Positions 45,369 to 53,579 of a stretch of DNA of 64,000 bases are shown piece by piece. The DNA lies in contig NZ_JAUFPW010000036.1 in assembly GCF_030409415.1 (NCBI RefSeq), positions 124,001 through 188,000 on the forward strand, given 5' to 3'. Origin of the DNA: Pedobacter aquatilis (GTDB lineage Bacteria > Bacteroidota > Bacteroidia > Sphingobacteriales > Sphingobacteriaceae). The translations under genes and the position numbers were made by a program. A model generated the notes under the pieces. The model was not told the origin of the DNA, did not search any database, and saw only the letters and a list, made by a program, of their open reading frames with translations. Each line of letters opens with the position of its first letter. Position 1 is the stretch's first letter.

Positions 45369-45988
45369 ACATTTAATGGATGAATAATACGTCTAAAAGT
45401 AAGGTTAACCCTGGGCTGCATAAAACTTTTGGATTTGGCAATCCGATGATCCCAATTCTGCTGCAAATCCCCTTTCATTATCAGAAGCGAACCATGTTCT
45501 AACCTTACACCATATTTTACCGAATGATTTGCTTTCAGGCGGATGTCGAAGGTTCTGACCTGACCAAAAGAAAGTGAAGCGATGATTGGATGTGAACCCA
45601 TTACAGTTTCATTATCACTATGCCAGGCTACGGAATCCTGCCCATCTCTGTAATAATTAAGCAAAACACTATTGAAAGCCATACCAGCAATCGGTTCAAC
45701 TTTTCTCTTTAGGGTTAACAATAGCGGTGTCCATTCAAAAGGTTTAGATTTACCTATAGCGGTATAATCAACCTGGGTAGCATCACCATAAAAAGCCGAT
45801 AAGCGGGGCGTTATCACTTCCTTATCATAATAACGGACCACCTTTTGTTTCCAGGGTGTAATTGCAATCAACTCTTGTAATATTGCATCACTTTTTACAG
45901 CATCAATGAAACCGCCGTGATATTCCAATACATCACTTGGCAGACCAACACTCTGACCAGATAAGGCAAAAAAACTCAGCTGTTCCAA
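45365..45988 (-). CDS. alkB: AlkB-like alpha-ketoglutarate-dependent DNA dealkylase
   Basis: AlkB enzymes repair N1-methyladenine and N3-methylcytosine by oxidative demethylation. The 207-residue protein has the iron ligands H123 and D125 in AWHSDNE and H181 in WDHR, plus the alpha-ketoglutarate-binding arginines in QPRVNLTFRRI. NSVLLNYYRDGQDSVAWHSD is typical of the AlkB group found near SOS genes. It follows the SRAP gene by 4 bases in the same operon. Confidence 0.93.
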   Translation of the reverse strand: MEQLSFFALSGQSVGLPSDVLEYHGGFIDAVKSDAILQELIAITPWKQKVVRYYDKEVITPRLSAFYGDATQVDYTAIGKSKPFEWTPLLLTLKRKVEPIAGMAFNSVLLNYYRDGQDSVAWHSDNETVMGSHPIIASLSFGQVRTFDIRLKANHSVKYGVRLEHGSLLIMKGDLQQNWDHRIAKSKSFMQPRVNLTFRRIIHPLNV

Positions 45989-45992
45989 AATA

Positions 45993-46673
45993 TTAATTAA
46001 ATAAGGTTAAGTCAGGTCCGGATGGTTTGTTATTATCATCATCCTTATTCCGGGCATTATTTAATTTCGCATCCACTTGCCAGCCTTTCAAAATATAATT
46101 ATCTACCGGATGCAATACCTTTAAACGCTCCGATGCAGGTAATTCCCGGTCAAGCCAAATGGCACTCTCGGCTTCTGAAAGCAAACAAGGCATACGATTG
46201 TGGATTTTTGACATATAGCTATTGGCTGGTTGCATAATCATGGTACAAGATGGAATTACGATGCCTGTTTTAGGATCTTTCCAACTGTCCCAAAAACCCG
46301 CAAGCAACATAATCCGCTTATCCATTCTTTCGAAAAAATAAGGTTGTTTATCCTTACTGTTCCTATCCCACTCGTAAAAACCCTCAACAACAAAAACACA
46401 GTGACGTTTACCCACCAGGCTTTTATAAGTTGGTAAACTTTGCATGGTTTCTATCCTGCAATAAGTGGTAGAGAATTTGGGAATTTCTCTTGAATTTGAC
46501 GGAATTAGGCCCCACTTTATATAATGTAATTTACCTGGCCTTGCATCCAATATAATGGGCATATCAGTACCCGGCGGACGATTTGTATCTTTCTCTTTTG
46601 CTTCGCCTCCCAGTATAACGCCGGCCTTTGCAGCCATCGCCTTACTTTCTCCAATTAATGTTCTGCCACACAT
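45993..46673 (-). CDS. SRAP (SOS response-associated peptidase, YedK/HMCES-like)
   Basis: SRAP proteins form a thiazolidine link through Cys2 with abasic sites in single-stranded DNA, protecting forks. The 226-residue protein starts MCGRTLIG, giving the needed Cys2. VEGFYEWDRN carries the catalytic glutamate and SKIHNRMPCLL the histidine. It sits 28 bases after umuC, inside the translesion operon. Confidence 0.94.
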   Translation of the reverse strand: MCGRTLIGESKAMAAKAGVILGGEAKEKDTNRPPGTDMPIILDARPGKLHYIKWGLIPSNSREIPKFSTTYCRIETMQSLPTYKSLVGKRHCVFVVEGFYEWDRNSKDKQPYFFERMDKRIMLLAGFWDSWKDPKTGIVIPSCTMIMQPANSYMSKIHNRMPCLLSEAESAIWLDRELPASERLKVLHPVDNYILKGWQVDAKLNNARNKDDDNNKPSGPDLTLFN

Positions 46674-46701
46674 AATCTTTCCTTAAATTGAATTTATTAA
46701 T

Positions 46702-47946
46702 CTATTTCACCTTGATAATATCTGCCCAACGGGTTGTGTAACCTTTGGATAAATACTCATGTTTTAAACGCCACTTTTTTTCATACCCCTCTGTTGCCAT
46801 TCGAATCGTTCCACGTCCATAGGCAAGGTTTAGCTTATCTAATGTTTCAGAAACCTTATCTTTCTTTCCGCCATCATGATTACTAAATATGTTAAGCTGC
46901 AATTCTGATTCGGGTACTAATCCTGTGGCAATAACACCTGCCTTACGGTACTTAACGCCATATTTGAACAATTTCTCTGAAACCGTTACAGCAATTTTCA
47001 CCAAATCTGACGTGTTGTTACTTGCAATTAAAAGCTTATGGGTATGTGTAGGAAAATGTTGCGGATGGTCTTCACGATTTTTATTGGTATATAAGAAAAC
47101 CTGCAAATATAAACAGCGTAAGTTTTCTGCCCTAAGTTTTTCAGCAAGTCTGGAAGCATATAGCGTAACGGCTTCGGCAAGTATACCAGGGTCTTCAATG
47201 TAATTGCGAAAGGAACGACTCACTGTAATACCTTTTTTAGTTTCCCTAACTGCATCAATCGGAATGGACGATCTGCCCCATAACTCATTCCACATCCTTT
47301 GCCCCATAATCGTCATGTTTTGCTTAAACCACATTTCAGGCATTTCCCGTAATTGCCCAACTGTCTCTATTTTTAGTTCCTCAAACTTTTTATAATATTG
47401 CCTCCCAACACCCCATAAATCATGCACCGGAAATTTGGCTATGGCTTCTGTTATCTTTTCATCTGTATCTAAAACCATCACGCCGCCGTTTTTCTTGGCA
47501 AGCTTATTAGCCAGTTTAGCCAGTGTTTTGCTTGGCGCAACACCAATGGAAACCGGAATGCCTGAATTTTGAACCACAGACTGTCTGATCTTTGGTATAT
47601 AATTAACCAAATCTTTAACACCACCCAGCCAGCCAAAGGCTTCATCTATACTGTAAACATCCAAACGTGGAAACCACCGACTTAAGTTATGCATAACCCT
47701 CTCGCTCATATCTCCATACAGCACATAATTACTGGAAAACACCTGTATGTTGAATTTTTTAATCAGGTCGCGTACCAAAAATTCAGGGTCGCCCATTTTT
47801 ATGCCACAAGCCTTTGCTTCTTCACTTCGAGCAATTACACAACCATCATTATTGCTCAACACTACAATTGGCAAATCATTCAATTCGGGCCGGAAAAGCC
47901 TTTCGGCTGATGCATAAAAGTTATTACAATCACAAAGCGCAAACAT
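46702..47946 (-). CDS. umuC: Y-family DNA polymerase V catalytic subunit
   Basis: UmuC copies past DNA lesions. The 414-residue length is normal. The palm opens with MFALCDCNNFYASAERLFRP (first metal aspartate) and carries LDVYSIDEAFGWL with the catalytic SIDE. The little-finger domain includes GKTLAKLANKLAKK and the C-terminal region LNIFSNHD (possible clamp-binding motif). It overlaps umuD by 17 bases. Confidence 0.95.
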   Translation of the reverse strand: MFALCDCNNFYASAERLFRPELNDLPIVVLSNNDGCVIARSEEAKACGIKMGDPEFLVRDLIKKFNIQVFSSNYVLYGDMSERVMHNLSRWFPRLDVYSIDEAFGWLGGVKDLVNYIPKIRQSVVQNSGIPVSIGVAPSKTLAKLANKLAKKNGGVMVLDTDEKITEAIAKFPVHDLWGVGRQYYKKFEELKIETVGQLREMPEMWFKQNMTIMGQRMWNELWGRSSIPIDAVRETKKGITVSRSFRNYIEDPGILAEAVTLYASRLAEKLRAENLRCLYLQVFLYTNKNREDHPQHFPTHTHKLLIASNNTSDLVKIAVTVSEKLFKYGVKYRKAGVIATGLVPESELQLNIFSNHDGGKKDKVSETLDKLNLAYGRGTIRMATEGYEKKWRLKHEYLSKGYTTRWADIIKVK

Positions 47947-48358
47947 CCCGATACCTCCCTTGCTTTAATGCGCTAGGCAAAACACCTCTACATACAGCAG
48001 TTATTACTCCCCAAATCAGTGCATCATTTTCTGGAAATGTTTTCAAAACATCCAACCCATTTTGTAAGCCAATGATACCCTGATTATCTATGTAAATTCG
48101 ACAGGTATAAGCACCTGATATAAATGCCACAACCATTGCCCCGTGTACAGCATGAAGTGATTTATCAACGATAAGCAAGTCACCATCTTGCAGACCATAT
48201 GCATTCATGGCATCACCCTCCATTTTAAAGTAAAAGGTTACATGCGGATCTACCACCAATTTTTCGACAATGTCCAAGCGGCCTTCTAAATAATCAGCCG
48301 CCGGGGATTGAAACCCCGAAATCTTTTGCTCTGCTCTTTTCTCAAACGACCTAATCAT
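47930..48358 (-). CDS. umuD: UmuD-like S24 protein with both catalytic residues replaced
   Basis: UmuD forms the accessory dimer of polymerase V after self-cleavage. This 142-residue homologue keeps the family body: SGFQSPAADYLEGRLD (cleavage region) and LQDGDLLIVDK. The nucleophile motif GDSM reads GDAM (A50, codon GCC), and the catalytic lysine of FTVK is R87 in YTCR. The N-terminal arm before the SG cleavage-like site is about 14 residues, shorter than in E. coli (about 24). It therefore should not self-cleave; it may mimic cleaved UmuD'. First gene of the operon; a palindrome sits at its promoter. Confidence 0.9.
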   Translation of the reverse strand: MIRSFEKRAEQKISGFQSPAADYLEGRLDIVEKLVVDPHVTFYFKMEGDAMNAYGLQDGDLLIVDKSLHAVHGAMVVAFISGAYTCRIYIDNQGIIGLQNGLDVLKTFPENDALIWGVITAVCRGVLPSALKQGRYRDVCAL

Positions 48359-48381
48359 ATTGCTGTATTATAAAAGTACAA

Positions 48382-48407
48382 CAAAAATATACTAAATATT
48401 TTAGTAT
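48382..48407 (-). promoter_or_regulatory. Promoter box and palindromic candidate operator of the umuD operon
   Basis: On the minus strand TATTTTTG (48389-48382) fits TAnnTTTG. Just upstream, ATACTAAATATTTTAGTAT (48389-48407) is a perfect palindrome: 8-base arms around TAT. It fills the -33/-7 spacer, a classic repressor position. The 15-base core ACTAAATATTTTAGT also occurs at 20002-20016. The regulator is not known. Confidence 0.5.
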
Positions 48408-48924
48408 AATAAATATAAAACTAAATTTATTAGAAAAAAAGACAACTGTAAAGAATAAATAATATGTACTTTGCTAATATTGATTAATGTTTAAGATCAT
48501 TAAAAGAAGTAATCATTATTTATAAAATAATTATTGAGCGCTATGCTAATAAAATATTAAAAATCGTTCATAAAATTATGAACGCTTAACAATTATAACA
48601 GATTGATGTCACCTGGATATACCAAACGGAAAAAGAAGCATCTGTCCTATTTAGCATAACGTTAATTGCATTAGTGCAAAGATTTAGATATTAAGCCGAA
48701 TGATTTACTGGATTTGAACAGCTTATACAAGAAAATAATCTAGCTATTCAAAATGTTAAGCGCTACACATTTTAAATAAATACTAAAGTAGATTTCTAAT
48801 CTGCAAAATAATGACCTTTTAGATAAGCTACATGCTACCCTTCACTGTAGCTAAGTCATTATTCAAACATAAATGTAGTACCATGGCAGTACCAAATACA
48901 AGTTATAATAATTAGCTGAAGCCT
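48408..48924. other. Intergenic region between umuD and the LOV response regulator
   Basis: No supported gene. One more near-perfect palindrome, CGTTCATAAAATTATGAACG (48565-48584), with 9-base arms around AA, is present. The rest is A+T-rich with many stops in all frames. Confidence 0.5.
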
Positions 48925-49314
48925 TTAAGCACTTAACTGTTCCTGATTTTTTGCTTCAAGATAAAGATTAATTAAATTCGTTAATACATTGATATCAAAT
49001 GGCTTGGCTAGATAGGCAGTTGCACCAGCTGCCATCGCTATCTGTTCCCCATCTCGGCTAGCTGAAATGGCAATAACCGGCAAATTTTCGGTTTCCGGAT
49101 TTGAGCGAATCATTCCCAATATCTGGTCACCTGATATAACTGGCATCCACAAATCGAGAATTATCAAATTTGGCTTTTCCTTTTTAATAAGCTGTTGCAT
49201 GTTCAAACTGTTCAATTCAGTTATTACCTCAAACGGTGAATCATCCAGCATTACTTCGAGCAAATCTATAATTCCCTCATCATCGTCGCATATTAGTATT
49301 TTTTTATTGCTCAT
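48925..49314 (-). CDS. Single-domain response regulator paired with the LOV kinase
   Basis: Starting at ATG 49314 (MSNKKILICDDDEG) gives 129 residues; the longer frame reads into the kinase gene. Receiver residues: D10/D11, phospho-acceptor D54 in LIILDLWMP, ISAS, and the lysine of YLAKPFD. No output domain. The start overlaps the kinase stop by 11 bases, so it is the cognate receiver and probably signals onward by phosphotransfer. Confidence 0.92.
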   Translation of the reverse strand: MSNKKILICDDDEGIIDLLEVMLDDSPFEVITELNSLNMQQLIKKEKPNLIILDLWMPVISGDQILGMIRSNPETENLPVIAISASRDGEQIAMAAGATAYLAKPFDINVLTNLINLYLEAKNQEQLSA

Positions 49315-50860
49315 TTTTTGCCTTTCCGTTTTGTGGCAGCGTAAAACTAAATGTAGAACCTTTGCCTTTTTCACTTTCAACCCATAGCGTGCCGCCATGA
49401 TTTTTAATTATCTGATCGCAGATATATAAACCTATACCCATACCTGGAAAACGTTTTTGAAGTTCGCCACCTCTGAAAAAACGGTCAAATACTTTCTTCT
49501 GATCTGCGGGACTGATGCCCACACCAAAATCACGTACCGAAAACTTTACATATTCACTTAGTTTCGCGATGTGAACCTCTACCTTTTTAACCTCTGGAGC
49601 ATACTTGATAGCATTGGAAAGCAAATTATTGATAACCTGAATAATATGAGATTCATCACCCATAATTGTTGTTCCAGTTTTTCCGGTTACAACAATCTCA
49701 TGTTCAATGGAAGTTGCCCTAATACCCTCAATGGCTTCATGAACAAGTTTATCAAAATCTATACTCGCCTTGTGCAACTCAATATTACCTGTTTGGATTC
49801 TGGATACATCCAGCAACTCTGAGATCAGGTTATTTAAGCGATCTACATAGGTAGCCACCTTATCCAATGTACTGTTATATTTTTCAGATGCACCTGGAGG
49901 TGTGGTTTTCTGTAATACCTGTAAAAACCCCTTAATGGTTGTAAGCGGTGTTTTTAGTTCATGGCTGGCAATAGACAAAAAATCATCCTTACGACGCTCA
50001 ATTTCTTTTCTTTCAGTAATATCTTCAATCGCCAATAGAATTTGATCCTTAAATTGACCTTCCAATTCTACCCGATAAGCATTTAGTAACATGGTTTTCT
50101 TGCCGATATATGGGAAATCATGCTCTACCTGAAAATCAATTACAGGGTTGTTGGTTGGAAGGATTTTTACCAGAAGTTCCCTTAATAATGGAATGTCCCA
50201 TTGATGATTTCCTAATTCATAGAGTTCTTTTCCTAAGGTATCTTCGGCACTTACCTTAAAAGTGCGTAGAAAATGGTCGTTGGCACTTAATACATTAAAT
50301 TTCGGATCTAATACTAATAACCCTTCTCTTACCGTATGGATAATACTGGACAGGAAGGCCTCACTGGTGCGAAGCTCTGCAGTACGCTCTTCAATTTTGC
50401 GTTCAATAAGTTGTTTTTGCTGGCGCAAATCATGCTCCGCCTTTTTTCTGGCCGTTACATCGTTTTGTACTCCAATGAAATGGGTTACTTCGCCTAATTT
50501 GTTTTTAACGGGCGACATGTAAAGTTCGTTCCAAAAAAGCTCACCATTTTTGCGGTAATTCCGAATATCGACCTGACATGCCGATCCATTAATTACCGCA
50601 TCACGTAGTATTTGCCGTTCCGGCTGTCCGCGATCGTCTGCTTGCAGAAAGCGGCAATTGTGCCCAATGATATCGGAACGGTCATAACCACTGATGTTTT
50701 CAAAGGCTCGATTACAGTAAACAATTGGATTATCGGGCTGGGTATGATCTGTAATGATTATCCCAGAAATTGAAGCATCTAATGCCTGAGTAAGCAGTTC
50801 AAAATTTTCAGTAAGAGTTTCGCCTGAAAGGCTGAATTTTCCGTTAGTAAAAGTATTCAA
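49304..50860 (-). CDS. LOV-PAS sensor histidine kinase (blue-light receptor)
   Basis: A 518-residue soluble kinase. The N-terminal PAS is a LOV domain: GHNCRFLQ with the photoadduct Cys69, plus FMN-contacting N101 (NYRKNG), N111 (FWNEL) and Q132 (FIGVQNDV). A coiled linker (140-165) leads to a second PAS (168-285), then HisKA with H300 in SHELKTPLTTIKG and a HATPase_c with NNLLSNAIKYAP, GVGISP and GMGIGLYIC. It starts with TTG at 50860; an in-frame TAG lies just upstream and no ATG precedes the LOV domain. Confidence 0.92.
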   Translation of the reverse strand: MNTFTNGKFSLSGETLTENFELLTQALDASISGIIITDHTQPDNPIVYCNRAFENISGYDRSDIIGHNCRFLQADDRGQPERQILRDAVINGSACQVDIRNYRKNGELFWNELYMSPVKNKLGEVTHFIGVQNDVTARKKAEHDLRQQKQLIERKIEERTAELRTSEAFLSSIIHTVREGLLVLDPKFNVLSANDHFLRTFKVSAEDTLGKELYELGNHQWDIPLLRELLVKILPTNNPVIDFQVEHDFPYIGKKTMLLNAYRVELEGQFKDQILLAIEDITERKEIERRKDDFLSIASHELKTPLTTIKGFLQVLQKTTPPGASEKYNSTLDKVATYVDRLNNLISELLDVSRIQTGNIELHKASIDFDKLVHEAIEGIRATSIEHEIVVTGKTGTTIMGDESHIIQVINNLLSNAIKYAPEVKKVEVHIAKLSEYVKFSVRDFGVGISPADQKKVFDRFFRGGELQKRFPGMGIGLYICDQIIKNHGGTLWVESEKGKGSTFSFTLPQNGKAKNEQ

Positions 50861-51058
50861 ACGTATTATCTATAATTTAATTAATTCATCATTAACAATG
50901 AATAGCTAAAATAGTTTTTAAATTAAAAAATAAAAACAGAAAGAAATAATAATTATTTAAAGAGATTCTATCGGGCAGAATTTTTATTAATCGTATTTCA
51001 TACACCTTTGGTTAAAACTTTTGTTTGTGCTTAATGTTAAATCATTAAAAAAGAAATT

Positions 51059-51328
51059 ATGTCACAAATGGAAATTGGTAATCAGGATAAAGATCGCAGT
51101 GAAATAGATGCAAAAGAAAAACTTGCTCAAATAGCTCTTGGCAACACAACTTTAAAGGATGGTGCAAAAGAAAATCAACCGGAAGTCAGCATGCCCAAAA
51201 CTTCGGGAACAGGCACTAATTCCCCTTCTTCGACACCAAACTCGCTGATTATTCACGAGAATAAAAGCGGGGATGATAGGTATGAAGAAGGTAGAAACGA
51301 TGTTACTGAGAAAACAAAAGAAGATTAA
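51059..51328 (+). CDS. Small disordered polar protein (89 aa)
   Basis: An 89-residue hydrophilic protein (MSQMEIGNQDKDRSEIDAKEK...) with one short helix-forming stretch (EKLAQIALGNTTL) and a Ser/Thr/Pro/Gly-rich middle (TSGTGTNSPSSTPNS). No domain recognised. Divergent from the LOV kinase gene across about 200 bases, so it may share control. Resembles in composition the proteins at 43006 and 18661. Confidence 0.55.
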   Translation: MSQMEIGNQDKDRSEIDAKEKLAQIALGNTTLKDGAKENQPEVSMPKTSGTGTNSPSSTPNSLIIHENKSGDDRYEEGRNDVTEKTKED

Positions 51329-51671
51329 TCCAGTCTGGAATTAGTCCTTTCATCATAAAGCATGAATTACAATAAATAATTCAAATTGAAAGAATATCTA
51401 CACCTCTCAAATAAGAACTCAGGACATATAAAGGTTCTAGCTGCATTCTAATAAACCGGCAATTCAGGTCCTGGTAAATTCGCAAGCAATCAGCTAAGTA
51501 TTATTTATAATCTTCTTTTCAAGTTTTAGTTATTACCACTAAATTCTGAATTTCTTGAACGTTATCCTTCGGTCGAAACTAACCGAGAACTTTCTGTAGA
51601 GCTTTTCTGATAGCTATGGAATGCTAAGCAGCGGCCCTAATATTAGACTTTAAAATTAATGAAGGGTTGAC
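51329..51671. other. Intergenic region without a recognised feature
   Basis: 343 bases between the stop of the 89-aa gene and the stop of the DUF72 gene. No open frame of note, no clear hairpin terminator and no repeat was seen. Confidence 0.5.
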
Positions 51672-52448
51672 TTATACAATTTCAGCCTGCATGAAGCCCC
51701 ATACATATCGGTTTAATGTATTTAGATTTCCATAAGCATCACTCATAGTGTTATTAAAGTACACATAAACCTGCTTATTATCTTTTAACCATGCTGCGAT
51801 ATAAGTGGCATATTCCGACAATACATCATCGCTGTAACTGCCCCGGTAATTACCATTGGGTCCATGAAACCTGAGGTATCTGAAATCATTCTGAACAACA
51901 TCGAAAGCACTTGGCACCATCGCTTTATCATGAATAACCATTCCGAATTTATGCGTCCTTAACCGTTTATATATTTCTTCTGTATATAATGAAGCATGTC
52001 TAAATTCGAAAGCGATTTTCCAGGCATCATTACTATTATGCTTAGAGAGGCACTCTAAAAGCCCGAAAATAGATGCATTATTCCCAGATTTAATGCTCTG
52101 TGGAAATTGCACCAGAATGCAACCTTTTTTATCACTAATGGAATCGACGGCTTCGAAAAACCTGACTACATCATCATCTCTGAACGCTAAATTAGGCGCA
52201 TGGGTAATCCCCTTAAAAAGTTTAAAGGTAAACCTGAAATTCTGCGGCACTTCTTCACGCCATCGCTCTAAAGTCGAACCTTGCGGAATTTTATAAAATG
52301 AGCTGTTTATCTCAATACTATTCTTGAGTGAAGAATAATAGCAGAGTCGCGTTTTTTCTCGGTAAGCCTTAGGATAATAAGACTTATTGGGTACAGGTAG
52401 AAGAAGGCCACTTGTGCCTGAAAAATAGTTTTTTACTTCGTATTCCAT
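51672..52448 (-). CDS. DUF72 family TIM-barrel protein
   Basis: I start at ATG 52448 (MEYEVKNYFSGTSGLLLP), since the upstream nine residues look non-coding; this gives 258 residues. FSGTSG, YYSSLKNSIEINSSFYKIP, FRFTFKLFKGITH, ILVQFPQSI, AFEFRHASLY, YLRFHGPNGNYRGSY and VYFNNTMSDAYGNLN are the conserved DUF72 blocks. The fold is a TIM barrel of unknown reaction, possibly nuclease-related. Single-gene unit. Confidence 0.9.
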   Translation of the reverse strand: MEYEVKNYFSGTSGLLLPVPNKSYYPKAYREKTRLCYYSSLKNSIEINSSFYKIPQGSTLERWREEVPQNFRFTFKLFKGITHAPNLAFRDDDVVRFFEAVDSISDKKGCILVQFPQSIKSGNNASIFGLLECLSKHNSNDAWKIAFEFRHASLYTEEIYKRLRTHKFGMVIHDKAMVPSAFDVVQNDFRYLRFHGPNGNYRGSYSDDVLSEYATYIAAWLKDNKQVYVYFNNTMSDAYGNLNTLNRYVWGFMQAEIV

Positions 52449-52616
52449 ATTGGTGGTAACAATAAAAAATAACAAATTGTTATATCTCCAGATTATCGCA
52501 TGGCATTGAATCGCCCAAAGCTGAAAACCGCTTAACCATGCCCAGGTTTTATTTTATGACAAACCTTTAACTGCTGATAACGTTTATTAGAAAAATTCAA
52601 AAAACAAACCGAGACC

Positions 52617-53123
52617 ATGGCAACCCGCAAGCAGATTAATGAACACAAACTTTTCAAGGAGGCAAAGGCACTTGAATCGACCAAGGATTTAAACGATCTG
52701 CCACGGGTTGCAAGTTTTTATGAAAAACTGATTAAATTAAATCCACTGCACATTGATGCAAATAATAGGCTAATGGTCGTTTACAGAAAACTGGGTGAAA
52801 GCACAAAAGAAGTCAAAATAATAAAGAGCGCAATCAAATCTTATCAGGATAATATTGATAAAGACAGGAATGAATGGATTAAGGAAAATAAGGCCAAAGC
52901 AGCAGCCAGTTCCAAGTTAGCTGAAACAATGGGGCTCATTGATATTAAGGGTAAGCCAGTTTACGAAAACGAAATACTCTCCGGCTGGAAGAATCGCTTA
53001 ATGTTGCTTCAGTCGCGTATCAGCAAAAGCAAAGCAACCAAAGCTAAACTTGAGGGAAAAAAGAAAGCGAAGAAAGCCAGAAAAATGATTGTGACGGTAG
53101 CCTCAAAACATCAACGAACTTAG
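52617..53123 (+). CDS. Helical, lysine-rich protein of unknown function (168 aa)
   Basis: Residues 20-75 look like a TPR-type helical pair (LPRVASFYEKLIKLNPLHIDANNRLMVVYRKLGE). The middle is a charged helix and the C-terminus is very basic (KSKATKAKLEGKKKAKKARK), suggesting nucleic-acid contact. No signal peptide. I do not recognise the family; unknown function. Confidence 0.65.
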   Translation: MATRKQINEHKLFKEAKALESTKDLNDLPRVASFYEKLIKLNPLHIDANNRLMVVYRKLGESTKEVKIIKSAIKSYQDNIDKDRNEWIKENKAKAAASSKLAETMGLIDIKGKPVYENEILSGWKNRLMLLQSRISKSKATKAKLEGKKKAKKARKMIVTVASKHQRT

Positions 53124-53467
53124 TGTTCAGATGCGCTGCAATACTGCCCAAAGACAGAGATAAATGCCAATGTATAATACCATTGAATAACTTATTTTAC
53201 ATAGCAATTTTGGTAAACATTTCTTAATAATCAATTAATAATAACCCTAACTGCGCTTTAATTTTTTATATAATCTATCCCATGATTTAGAAAAATGGTT
53301 CAGGATTCAAATCTTTAGGTCTTAAGTGAAACTTACTTCAGTCTGCAGCATATTAGTTAGCACCACCATCATGAATATAATTTGTATAACAAATCATCAG
53401 CATCCACTTGTAAATAGAACCCGTAAAATGGATGTTAATTTAGTGAGCTCTTTTCCCTCATAACTGA
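53124..53467. other. Intergenic region without a recognised gene
   Basis: A+T-rich; no frame with coding character, no repeat apart from the inverted repeat listed just downstream. Confidence 0.5.
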
Positions 53468-53512
53468 TGTAATCCATCAAAAGTCCACTAGGTGAATTTT
53501 TGATGGATTACA
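53468..53512. repeat. Perfect 15-base inverted repeat
   Basis: TGTAATCCATCAAAA (53468-53482) and TTTTGATGGATTACA (53498-53512) form a perfect stem with a 15-base loop. No T-run follows on the plus strand. It lies 68 bases past the stop codon of the leftward alcohol dehydrogenase gene... that is, beyond its 3' end, so it may end that transcript, stabilise it, or be a small palindromic repeat. Confidence 0.6.
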
Positions 53513-53579
53513 AATCTATGCCGCATATATGCAATCAATATCTTTTAGGTGACTTACTTTGAGTGCAATAACTTAAGCG

